A stretch of 64,000 bases of DNA from Alcanivorax sp. 1008 (lineage in GTDB: Bacteria > Pseudomonadota > Gammaproteobacteria > Pseudomonadales > Alcanivoracaceae), in assembly GCF_020667895.1 (NCBI RefSeq), contig NZ_JAFMPS010000005.1, positions 124,001 to 188,000 on the forward strand, in the 5' to 3' direction. This document shows, in pieces, positions 34,216 through 42,182 of the stretch (positions are counted from its first letter, which is position 1; every line of letters begins with the position of its first letter). Under the pieces are notes generated by a model. The model was not told the DNA's origin and made no database searches. It saw only the letters and a list, made by a program, of their open reading frames with translations. Made by a program: the position numbers and the translations under genes.

Positions 34216-35073
34216 ATGGCTGAAATCTACCTGTACACCCGCGAGGTCGGCGACCCGACCAACATGGCCATCATTGGGGTTATTGAGTCCAAGGAGCCAT
34301 TGATGTCTGGTGAGCGCCTCTGCTGTGAACTTTACGGCGGCGTTGCAGGCAATGGCGCGGTGGTCATGCTGATGAAGCCGGGCGAGCCGTTACCTTTGCC
34401 TGAGATGGGGTACGAGGCGGTTCAAATCACAGACTACCTGCAGAAACCTGTTTGGCCTGGCTACGACAACAGCGAGAGCCCGGAAACGTTTGGAGGCCAC
34501 ATCATCATCCAGGAGAGCCAGCTATTTGAGGGGGAGAGGGGATTTCGGTATGTATTCGTCAGCGCCATGCGCAAGTCGGTCGACCTGTTGATGGACCTGA
34601 AAACCGGCCAGCGAGCCGATGCCGTGCTTTTCACCGGCACGCTGGATCCGGATGGCGCCATCCATTCAATAAGGCGAGAGTCGGTATCAGCATTTAACGG
34701 ATCCGCCGCCAGCCAGATATTTCAGCAACCAATTTGGGGATCGGCCCGAAAATACCGCCTCAACAGTTGCCTGACCCCGACCGCTATCCGCAAATACCAT
34801 GAAGTCAGCCAACTCATTGCCACCGGCGCCAGCGCGAAGGAGATTGCGGAGAATCCTGAGTATCGCGAATACGTGAGCTCCCAGCACCGGGATGCTGAGT
34901 ATGTTGGCTACCTGACATCGCTTCACCAGCAAGGCTTGCTCGAGGAGCCAAAGTTCCTGCTCGCTGAAGACGTGCATGCAGAGCAGGACCGGCGCCGAGA
35001 CCAGGCGTTACGCGAACTGATGTTACGCAAGATGGCGGAAGAGTTCGCCAACGACATCGGCGCTGCGCCGTGA
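34216..35073 (+). CDS. Hypothetical protein
   Basis: 285 residues, not a TK member. Mixed alpha/beta N-terminal region (LYTREVGDPTNMAIIGVIES, ELYGGVAGNGAVVMLMKPGE), then a helical C-terminus (TPTAIRKYHEVSQLIATGAS) rich in charged residues. A short leader with AACATTTTGGTACG lies upstream. Not recognised. Confidence 0.5.
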   Translation: MAEIYLYTREVGDPTNMAIIGVIESKEPLMSGERLCCELYGGVAGNGAVVMLMKPGEPLPLPEMGYEAVQITDYLQKPVWPGYDNSESPETFGGHIIIQESQLFEGERGFRYVFVSAMRKSVDLLMDLKTGQRADAVLFTGTLDPDGAIHSIRRESVSAFNGSAASQIFQQPIWGSARKYRLNSCLTPTAIRKYHEVSQLIATGASAKEIAENPEYREYVSSQHRDAEYVGYLTSLHQQGLLEEPKFLLAEDVHAEQDRRRDQALRELMLRKMAEEFANDIGAAP

Positions 35074-35101
35074 TGGCAATGAATGACTGGAGGCAGTGCT
35101 G

Positions 35102-35752
35102 ATGCACGGCCAGTACATCAGCACAACGGGGTGGCTTGCTTTCCGTCAGGAGCACGAGCGGCTGGTGTCGCCCGTGCTCTTGGCAATCGAGAAACTGGCA
35201 ATGAAGGAAATCGCCAGAGGATTCCCTCATCGGGGCCCAATATCTACCGAACAAAAACTGGAGCGAGTTGCAATCCTGCAAGACGTCTCGCATACAAAAG
35301 CCATCGCCCAAGGGGTAATCAGCGCGCTGGCGGACGAAGCGAGTAAAGGGCTTCCAGTTATCAGGATTCACTCCCTTGATTTTCCGGCAATGCCTCCTTC
35401 TCCTCCTGATGCGAGGCCGTACGGATCAAGCCCTATCAGGAAGCTGGTTTATGATAATTTCCAGCATGACGCCGAGTCCGGCGTTCTTGGAAACGTTTTA
35501 CGGTGGGTGTTGAATTCCGCGAGCCCAGAGCCTTTTGCGCGCTACAACATGGAAATCCGGCAAAAAATCCACGGGAAGGACAATCTCCTTGATGGCCGGT
35601 ATGTGCTGGTGACGAGAGAGGGCGTGCACGAGTTTGACAGCTCTGCCCGGTGCGACGCCAAGGCGATACAACTCGGGAAGGCCCACCGGGAGATGCTGGC
35701 TGCGGGCCGGGATGGCTCGGCACCAGAGCCGGGGCCGAGCCCGTCGGCATAA
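35102..35752 (+). CDS. TK-family paralogue 13
   Basis: 216 residues; ATG 35102 is preferred over GTG 35096 because the SD GGAGG ends 8 nt upstream. The R-P-E element reads AFRQEHERL. TK helix VSHTKAIAQGVISALAD; VLGNVLRWVLNSASPEPFAR; central motif VLVTREGVHEFDSSARCDAK. Ends EPGPSPSA. The last gene before the promoter gap at 35753-35912. Confidence 0.65.
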   Translation: MHGQYISTTGWLAFRQEHERLVSPVLLAIEKLAMKEIARGFPHRGPISTEQKLERVAILQDVSHTKAIAQGVISALADEASKGLPVIRIHSLDFPAMPPSPPDARPYGSSPIRKLVYDNFQHDAESGVLGNVLRWVLNSASPEPFARYNMEIRQKIHGKDNLLDGRYVLVTREGVHEFDSSARCDAKAIQLGKAHREMLAAGRDGSAPEPGPSPSA

Positions 35753-35816
35753 CCACTACCGCCCAAGCTGACACTCTGGCGAACAATTTTGTACGCACAA
35801 TAGCCAGCGCCCTAAA

Positions 35817-35842
35817 TCCCGTATAATATCCTTTATACAAGG
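35817..35842 (+). promoter_or_regulatory. 26-bp dyad operator/promoter, array segment 3
   Basis: TCCCGTATAATATCCTTTAT then ACAAGG. Left half perfect with -10-like TATAAT. Near-identical to the copy at 28751 over more than 26 bp. It lies 71 bp before the GTG of paralogue 14. Confidence 0.8.
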
Positions 35843-35912
35843 CGCTCTGGAGGCATCCTCGGCCGGAGCATGTTAGCGCCGCCCTTAGGATATCACCGGG
35901 AGGACCAGGATC

Positions 35913-36575
35913 GTGCCAGCGCCCGACTGCGAAGACAAACCCCTCATCTCGTTTGGAGTCTGGGCAAAGCTGCCCATTCGATCCCGAATGGCCGGCATGA
36001 TGGCGGCGCTCGCCGAGACGCTGAATCGGGTGGCATTTAGTGAGCAGGTGGGAATCTCCAGGCTCGCTCAGTATTCCGATATCGACCCGGATTCCAGGCT
36101 GAGCAGGAGCGACCTTGAAGCCCGAGCGGCGCTGATCCGAAAGATAGCTCCCACCAAAGCGGTCATGCTGGCGGCGCAAGAGCTGCTGACAGATTATTCG
36201 ACCTGGCGACTTCCTGAGCTCCAAGTTGAGACCGCCGATCGTAGCGAAACCCACCCTGTCTTGGCCCGCTCTCTGTCTCACCTGACGGCCCGCCATACCA
36301 CCGAGTTCGCTCACCAGCCCTTTGAAACCATTCTGCGCTGGGCGCTCACCCACGCCAGCGATGCACCTTATGTATCGTATTGTGCCGACTGCGATCAGGT
36401 CCTCGGGCGCTACATGGTCATGACCCGGGAAGAAGAGTTTCTATTCGGTGATCAGGGTGGGTGGCGAGCCAAGATGGTCGCGCTCAGAACCGCCGAGGGC
36501 GCCGCGCCAGCGCCAGGCAATGCCGGCCGCGATGAGGATGATTCACCCTCCCCCGCCTCTTATGGAGGCCTGTGA
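35913..36575 (+). CDS. TK-family paralogue 14
   Basis: 220 residues from GTG 35913 (SD GGGAGG). N-terminal WAKLPIRSRMAGMMAALAET; TK helix IAPTKAVMLAAQELLTD; WRLPELQVE; ETILRWALTHASDAPYVSY; central motif VMTREEEFLFGDQ. Ends DDSPSPASYGGL; the last codons (TATGGAGGCCTG) are the SD of paralogue 15. Confidence 0.65.
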   Translation: MPAPDCEDKPLISFGVWAKLPIRSRMAGMMAALAETLNRVAFSEQVGISRLAQYSDIDPDSRLSRSDLEARAALIRKIAPTKAVMLAAQELLTDYSTWRLPELQVETADRSETHPVLARSLSHLTARHTTEFAHQPFETILRWALTHASDAPYVSYCADCDQVLGRYMVMTREEEFLFGDQGGWRAKMVALRTAEGAAPAPGNAGRDEDDSPSPASYGGL

Positions 36576-36577
36576 GC

Positions 36578-37210
36578 ATGGGCAAAACACTCGAAAGCAA
36601 TCTTTTCGGGAAACTGCCTATCCGCCCGGAGTCCGCCCGGATGATGGCGGATTTCGGCAAGGTGCTGAGTCTGCTGGTGGATGCTGAGGTTTTGGAGGAT
36701 CTGGCAGGTCCTGACCAGCCGCAACTGACCAAAGAGCAGGTGTCCGTCCGGGAACGGCTGATCCAGACGCTGGCCGACACCAAGGGCGCCGCCCAGGCGT
36801 TGCTGGCGGCACTGGGAGACAGGTCGACCTGGATGCTGCCGCATCTCAGCGTTTCAAGGAAAACGGTGGACGAGCACCCCGTCACATCACTTGACATATT
36901 CGCCTGCGAAAACATCGAAAACACGACGCTCAATAGCATCCTCCGGTGGGCACTGAACAATGTGAGCGATGCGCCCTATGCCCAATACCAGTTTCGTCTG
37001 GAGGAGCTTCACAACGACAACGATCCGGAAGTCATTGAGGAGAGCTTCGCCATCGTCACGCGAGAACAAGACTACGTCTTCTGCGACGCCGAGGACTTTG
37101 ACGATCTCGCCACCAAGCTGGATCGCGCCTGGGCGGCCCAGCAGCGCGTCGCCGGTCTGCCGCACGACCCGTCATCCAACGCCGGGCCGGCCGCCCCGGG
37201 AGGCATCTGA
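36578..37210 (+). CDS. TK-family paralogue 15
   Basis: 210 residues; ATG 36578 chosen because GGAGG is 9 nt upstream, while GTG 36572 would be too close. KLPIRPESARMMADFGKVLS; TK helix LADTKGAAQALLAALGD; MLPHLSV; NSILRWALNNVSDAPYAQYQ; central motif AIVTREQDYVFCDAEDFDD. The clearest member of the second subfamily. 2-bp gap to the next gene. Confidence 0.7.
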   Translation: MGKTLESNLFGKLPIRPESARMMADFGKVLSLLVDAEVLEDLAGPDQPQLTKEQVSVRERLIQTLADTKGAAQALLAALGDRSTWMLPHLSVSRKTVDEHPVTSLDIFACENIENTTLNSILRWALNNVSDAPYAQYQFRLEELHNDNDPEVIEESFAIVTREQDYVFCDAEDFDDLATKLDRAWAAQQRVAGLPHDPSSNAGPAAPGGI

Positions 37211-37212
37211 CC

Positions 37213-38289
37213 ATGGCCACAACGCTGTTCTGCAACGTGTCAGGGGTAGTTCCTATCCGCACCGAAGCGTTCGGTTTGATGGCCGAGTTCGCCCGCACGA
37301 TGAACGAGGTCGTGACCAGGGAGGTTGAATACGATTTCCCGGAGCGATCCCGCCTGTCCCCGGCCCAGCTTGAGACCCGGGCATGGCTGATCCGCAAGAC
37401 CGCGGGCACCAAAGCGGCCGCCCAGGCGGTGCAGAACGCACTGGCGGACTGGCCCAGCTCGCTGTTGCCACAATTTCGGGTGGATCCGTCAGCAGCCGGC
37501 GGCGCCAGAAAGGCGGCAATGACAGTCATGGGAGGGGACGAGCTGACGAACCTCACTCTGGACCGAGTGATCGGCTGGGCGCTCCAGAACGTCAGCGACG
37601 CGCCATACGGTTGGTACACATTCGAAATGAGAGAGTCGTCTACCAAGAGCCCCGAAACCCACCTGATTGCCTCGAGCTACACAATCATCACCCGGGAAGA
37701 CCATTACCGGCTGGGGTCGGGCGAGGAGTTCAACGCCAAAATGGCGGAGCTGAACCGCCAGCACGCCGCGGCCGCCCAGGACCACGACATCTCCCACCTG
37801 GAAGCCGTCATCGAGCGCTGCAAGGATCTTCATGGCGAACAGTTCTTCGTCGAAGGCGGATGCGCAGTCCTCGCCGCCCTCCTCGCCCAGGCTGCCCAGT
37901 CCAAAGGCGAGTCAGGGGATTTCGTCCTGCTCATCCGTGAAAACGAAGACGGCGAGACCTGGCTAAGTCACATCTGCTACCACCATCACCCGTCTAACCG
38001 CGTGATCGACATTACGGCGTTCGACCGTGCGGATGAGCTGTGGATGGACAACATCGCCCTGTCGTGTGCGGAGTTGCGCGAGCCAGAGCCAGAGTTCAGG
38101 CTGGAGGCCGTAGAGGCCAGTCCGAAATCGGACATTCTGGCCACTCTCCGCCAGCTCACCCAGACGTGGCGGCTGAACGTGAATACCGACTGGCTAGACC
38201 GGCATTACGAGACGCTTGCTCTGGCCTCGGTGTCGTCAGCGTCCGCCAGCGGCACGCCCCTCTCTCAACCCCCAGCCCCGCAGCCATAG
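37213..38289 (+). CDS. TK-family paralogue 16 fused to a Cys/His/Asp domain
   Basis: 358 residues. Residues 1-185 are a normal subfamily-2 copy: VVPIRTEAFGLMAEFARTM, TK helix TAGTKAAAQAVQNALAD (63-79), GWALQNVSDAPYGWYTF, TIITREDHYRLG. Residues ~190-280 are extra: FFVEGGCAVLAALLAQ (Cys217), WLSHICYHHH (His253) and NRVIDITAFD (Asp266), the order of a papain-like catalytic triad. That reading is inference; no enzyme of this exact type is recognised. The rest is a helical tail. Confidence 0.65.
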   Translation: MATTLFCNVSGVVPIRTEAFGLMAEFARTMNEVVTREVEYDFPERSRLSPAQLETRAWLIRKTAGTKAAAQAVQNALADWPSSLLPQFRVDPSAAGGARKAAMTVMGGDELTNLTLDRVIGWALQNVSDAPYGWYTFEMRESSTKSPETHLIASSYTIITREDHYRLGSGEEFNAKMAELNRQHAAAAQDHDISHLEAVIERCKDLHGEQFFVEGGCAVLAALLAQAAQSKGESGDFVLLIRENEDGETWLSHICYHHHPSNRVIDITAFDRADELWMDNIALSCAELREPEPEFRLEAVEASPKSDILATLRQLTQTWRLNVNTDWLDRHYETLALASVSSASASGTPLSQPPAPQP

Positions 38290-38302
38290 GAGTCGAACCA
38301 AA

Positions 38303-39145
38303 ATGTCATCCATGGATACAAGCGGGTACACGGCACTGATTGAGGATATCCCGGTCGGGGATATCAAGCGTATTGCAGGGCTGATCACGACGATGACCGA
38401 CATCAGCATCGCTGAGCGCCGGTGCCAGATCGATGAATGGGAAGGCCTCACCGATCAACAGATACAGGAACGCCGAGCCATCGCCTATAGGTCTGCCCCG
38501 GACAAGGTAACCGCGGAAACCGCACTGCAGATCCTTGGTGACCACCCATGGCAAAACTTTTACCCCATGAGATTCAAGTTCGTCGGCAAGCACGGCGGCA
38601 AGGCAGCACTGTTTGCAGACGGCGGTACCGCTATATGGAGTGACGTCGCTGTCAGGTTCGTCCAGCACATCCTGGCGAATCATGCGCCGGCAGGGAAAAC
38701 AGCCAGGATCGGCTGCCACTACAGCCACGATGAGGAGACTGGCGGCCGGGGCACCGTGGTGACCCCCACCCATCAGTTCGTCATGGATACCGTTGTGTTC
38801 ATGGAAGATACCGAAAGAGCGATATCGGCTGCCCCCGGCTGTGTGGACGGCGCCGCGCTTGGGCGGACCCTGGTGGATGCGGCCGCCGCCGGTGCGAGGG
38901 GTGACCGGGATGCGGAGCTGGAGGCGCTGCGTGCGACGGTGCTGGGGCTGGCCACACACGGGCTACCCCCGAATTTGTTTGGTGCGCTCAACGAGCCTGG
39001 TGTCGCCAGCACGATTAGGGCCGCCCTGATTGCCCGGGGCGAGCCCCTGGGTGTCTGGGACAAGGAGATCGAGCTGGCGGTCCTGGAGTCGGCCCCACGG
39101 TCAGGAGATGACCACACCGGTGGGATGGCCCCTGGCCGGGGGTGA
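38303..39145 (+). CDS. TK-family paralogue 17
   Basis: 280 residues from ATG 38303 (SD TAGGAG). TK helix SAPDKVTAETALQILGD; VRFVQHILANHAPAG; the central motif is lost or rebuilt (MDTVVFMEDTERAI). C-terminal block ELEALRATVLGLATHGLPPN and then RGEPLGVWDKEIE matches paralogue 9. It thus combines a subfamily-2 position with a subfamily-1 C-terminus. Confidence 0.6.
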   Translation: MSSMDTSGYTALIEDIPVGDIKRIAGLITTMTDISIAERRCQIDEWEGLTDQQIQERRAIAYRSAPDKVTAETALQILGDHPWQNFYPMRFKFVGKHGGKAALFADGGTAIWSDVAVRFVQHILANHAPAGKTARIGCHYSHDEETGGRGTVVTPTHQFVMDTVVFMEDTERAISAAPGCVDGAALGRTLVDAAAAGARGDRDAELEALRATVLGLATHGLPPNLFGALNEPGVASTIRAALIARGEPLGVWDKEIELAVLESAPRSGDDHTGGMAPGRG

Positions 39146-39242
39146 CCCGGGGAATGGGGGCAGCCCTAAGACCTGGTTGAGTGATACGGCAGAAGAGACA
39201 GCAACGAACACCCGAACTTTTTTGTATGCAGGAGCAACGATC

Positions 39243-39836
39243 ATGAGAGTGCTGGTAATCACAGAAAAACGAACCGGGCCGGACTGGTTCGGTCGGGTTG
39301 CTCCTGGTAAGCGGGTCAGCGCCGAGCCCTATATCCAGGGCGAGAAAACCGGGCACGCCCACTGGGTTACTGCGGAGCCTGAAGTGCTGGCGGAGATCTC
39401 CAACCATCTCGCGAATGTTGATCGTCCGGTCACCATGTCATTGCAGACCATGATTCCCGAGCAAGCCTGGCCGGAGTTTCTCGCCTACAAGCGTGCGTTC
39501 TCCGCTGCCATTCGTGCCGATATCGATACCGTAAGCGATTACAGACCCGAGCTTGCCATGCTGGCGTTTCGCGAGGCGGCCAGCTCTGTAGATATCGCCC
39601 CTCTCTGGATGGTTGACCATGCGCTGGCGGACTACATCCGTCGTGGCGTGACCCCGGAGCGGGCGGCCTGGTTGATTGGTCGGAACTGGACGATGGACGA
39701 GCTGATGTACCGGCCGTATAGCGCAGATGACCTTATTCGGGCTGCCGAGGCTGGATCGATGCACCTTGAGTCCACCGGCAAGGCACATCTTGAAGTCGCC
39801 CAGGAAGATCATGCCGATCCCGGAGCCCGGCCCTGA
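39243..39836 (+). CDS. Hypothetical protein
   Basis: 197 residues from ATG 39243 (SD GCAGGAGC); an open frame upstream to 39030 overlaps the previous gene and is rejected. MRVLVITEKRTGPDWFGRVA, then helical (VDHALADYIRRGVTPERAAW, MDELMYRPYSADDLIRAAEA). Not recognised. A leader with AACTTTTTTGTATG precedes it, similar to that of the 34216 gene. Stop overlaps the next ATG (TGATG). Confidence 0.5.
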   Translation: MRVLVITEKRTGPDWFGRVAPGKRVSAEPYIQGEKTGHAHWVTAEPEVLAEISNHLANVDRPVTMSLQTMIPEQAWPEFLAYKRAFSAAIRADIDTVSDYRPELAMLAFREAASSVDIAPLWMVDHALADYIRRGVTPERAAWLIGRNWTMDELMYRPYSADDLIRAAEAGSMHLESTGKAHLEVAQEDHADPGARP

Positions 39837-40423
39837 TGGTGGCCTCGACTGCAACGCAGCCCAGATTTCTGGGGCCTGATGAGGCGGCGGCTGCCGGGGT
39901 GGCGGTTGCGAGGTACCCGGGTGGCTTGCAGCAACAGCCTGCATTTGGGCCTGCTGGCGGACCGGATGCCTGGTCGCTGACCGATGCCGGTCTGGCGTTG
40001 GCATACGACATGGCGGCCGTATATCGGCTCAAAATGTCCGTCAAACGTGCCCGCGCCTTGGAGCTGGTTGCTGCCGCCGGCGAAGACGGTCTCCCCTTGT
40101 CCGATGTTCCCCGTGACCTTTGGGATTCGGCTCACGTCCTCAGCCTTGCCCACACCTTGCCTGACGCCCGCGAGGCAGTGCTTGCCGCGGCGCTGAAAGG
40201 GGACGAGAAGGCCATGGGGTCAATCCAGGAAGAGTCGCTGCTTATCCGCCAGAAAGTCATTAAGGGCCGTCGCCCGGTTTACGTTGTGACTGCCGCGGGC
40301 AGGGAGCTGATCGTCGCAGCGGATGCCATCAAGCAGGCGGCTGTGGCGGCGATGGACGGCGACCTCAATATGCAAGATGTAGTAGATGAGTTTTTCCCAC
40401 AACAGCCCGGCTTTACGGGCTGA
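39836..40423 (+). CDS. Hypothetical protein with winged-helix-like segments
   Basis: 195 residues. Ala/Pro-rich N-terminus, then WSLTDAGLALAYDMAAVYRL and, near the C-terminus, KGRRPVYVVTAAGRELIVAA: both have the T-x-A-G-x-x-L/A pattern that ends winged-helix domains. It could bind DNA; evidence is weak. Start overlaps the previous stop. Confidence 0.5.
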   Translation: MVASTATQPRFLGPDEAAAAGVAVARYPGGLQQQPAFGPAGGPDAWSLTDAGLALAYDMAAVYRLKMSVKRARALELVAAAGEDGLPLSDVPRDLWDSAHVLSLAHTLPDAREAVLAAALKGDEKAMGSIQEESLLIRQKVIKGRRPVYVVTAAGRELIVAADAIKQAAVAAMDGDLNMQDVVDEFFPQQPGFTG

Positions 40424-40448
40424 CCCTTAAAAAATAACGGAGATCACC

Positions 40449-41084
40449 ATGACGTCGAAAAAAATCGTCACCGGCAATGACTTGGCGGAGATCGTCGCCG
40501 CCCTGCTGACCAATCCCATGGCAGCGGGGCAGGACTTCTCGCCGGAGACCCACGCGCAGTTCTTGCGAGAAATCGCGACAGTGGTTGCGGACCATTGCGG
40601 CGGGCAGCTGGGCCTTGATGAGCCGCAGCGACACGCGCTCAGCGGCAACGACGTCCACCACGCAGATATGGTGGTCATTGAGGGCAACGACAGCCTCCCC
40701 GAAGATGGCGGCATTTGGGCGCCCTACCCCGATCTGGACGGGGACGGTGACCAGCGACTGACTGCCAGCGGCCCTGGCCGCAACGAAATCACCACCGCTG
40801 CCCTCGAGGCGATCATTGGACAAGGCCGCAAGCTGGTGGTGGTCCAACACAACCACAGCGAAGGCGACTCGAGCCTGCATCACGCCATTCTGCCGATCAA
40901 TTGGGGCAAAGCTGACATCGCGCGCACGATGATTCGGGTTGAAGACATCGACTACGAGCCGGAACGTGGTGAGTCACTGCGCAGCTACAGGGTGAACAGC
41001 ACGGAGGTCACGGTATATGAGCCTGCGGACCTGGTAACCGAGGACGCAATGGAATTGGAAAATGTAGGAGCGCCTGCACCATGA
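40449..41084 (+). CDS. Possible divergent TK-family member (18)
   Basis: 211 residues. The N-terminal half (NDLAEIVAALLTNPMAAGQD, THAQFLREIATVVADH) has no TK helix, but the C-terminal motif RVNSTEVTVYEPADLVTEDA resembles the central motif of the family (for example GVTVYDLDKQLTEH). His-rich stretch VVVQHNHSEGDSSLHH. Membership is tentative. Ends NVGAPAP in ATGA overlap. Confidence 0.4.
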   Translation: MTSKKIVTGNDLAEIVAALLTNPMAAGQDFSPETHAQFLREIATVVADHCGGQLGLDEPQRHALSGNDVHHADMVVIEGNDSLPEDGGIWAPYPDLDGDGDQRLTASGPGRNEITTAALEAIIGQGRKLVVVQHNHSEGDSSLHHAILPINWGKADIARTMIRVEDIDYEPERGESLRSYRVNSTEVTVYEPADLVTEDAMELENVGAPAP

Positions 41085-41689
41085 GCAATGATCACATCAA
41101 TGAAGAAGACGCCGGCCTGGGTCACGAATACATGGCGGGCGACACGCTCATCCGCTGGCGGACCACCCCGTCTCCAGAGGGCGCTGCGCGCCGGGAAGAC
41201 ACCCTGGAGATTGGCGACATCAAGCTGATCATCACCCGGGATCCGTTTGGCACCACGCCGGTGACAACGTCTGTGGACTCGGAAGGGCTGCTGCGAAACG
41301 ATCTGCCCGATGAGCATTCCTGGAATGCCGGCGCCCGGGCGCTGCTAACCACAATCATGACTCTGGCGCATCACCAAATCGTCCGAATCAGCGACCATGC
41401 CTTTCACGACAGCCTGCTGATGGCGCTCGACCGCCTGAAGCGGCAGAACGAAATGGTATGCGAGTCGTCAGCGGTGCTGGTGGTACCCAGAAGCGCATTG
41501 CAGCACGTCGCCTGCACCCAGAATCTGTCGGATGAGCAGCTCGGCACGCTGATCACCAGGATTCAGGACTCGTTTACGAATGCGAGGGTGGGATCGGGTC
41601 GCCCAGGAGACCTGGTGGGCCAGCTGCTCGAGGCGGTGATTGAAGAGTGTGTGGCAGACATGGAGGCTGACGCGAGTCCGGCGCCGTAA
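41081..41689 (+). CDS. Hypothetical protein
   Basis: 202 residues, unknown family. Beta-rich start (IKLIITRDPFGTTPVTTSVD) and helical C-terminus (EQLGTLITRIQDSFTNARVG). ATGA overlap with the gene before, so in the same operon. Ends EADASPAP. Last gene of the plus-strand run; two minus-strand genes follow. Confidence 0.5.
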   Translation: MSNDHINEEDAGLGHEYMAGDTLIRWRTTPSPEGAARREDTLEIGDIKLIITRDPFGTTPVTTSVDSEGLLRNDLPDEHSWNAGARALLTTIMTLAHHQIVRISDHAFHDSLLMALDRLKRQNEMVCESSAVLVVPRSALQHVACTQNLSDEQLGTLITRIQDSFTNARVGSGRPGDLVGQLLEAVIEECVADMEADASPAP

Positions 41690-41742
41690 TCTCGCAGGCA
41701 GGATGGCAGGGACGCCTCCTGACCCCGCACCTCAGGTCTGGC

Positions 41743-42027
41743 TTAGGGCCACAATGGATTGCGCATCCAGCTTGTAACCACCGTCATCTGCTCGGCATCC
41801 AGTGTGCCGGCTGCTTCAAACACATCAAATCCAAACCGGTTGTTGTTGCACCAAACGCCCAGTGCAAACCTGGCCATGATGGCCTCTCCATGAGACGCCG
41901 CGCCAAGATACCGATCGACCGCATCCTCGCGATAGCAAGCCGAATCCAGGTCGAACAGCGGCAGAAGGTATGGCATGTCTCGCTTGAGCCATTCAAAGAA
42001 GCGGGTTTGTGCGCTGCTCAGCGCCAT
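41743..42027 (-). CDS. Small hypothetical protein
   Basis: 94 residues from ATG 42027 (MALSSAQTRFFEWLKRDMPY), supported by SD GGGAGA; the longer frame is rejected. Aromatic-rich (FFEWL, ARFALGVWCNNNRFGFDVF). Transcribed away from the 42183-44113 pair. Not recognised. Confidence 0.55.
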   Translation of the reverse strand: MALSSAQTRFFEWLKRDMPYLLPLFDLDSACYREDAVDRYLGAASHGEAIMARFALGVWCNNNRFGFDVFEAAGTLDAEQMTVVTSWMRNPLWP

Positions 42028-42182
42028 AACGAATCTCCCGGGCAAAGAAAGGATGCAGTGTAGCACTCATGCCGTTTCGGAAAATGCCGGCAGGACGGCT
42101 GATCCGAGACCGGCAGATTGGCCAAAAAGAAAAGGCCACGGAAAGTACGTGGCCATGGGTGGAGTCATACCATCAGATAGCG

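Noticed and set aside
35436-36353. 305-residue minus-strand frame
   Set aside because: It runs across the promoter at 35817 and two array genes with TK motifs; the translation is Arg/Gly/Pro-rich without a ribosome site.
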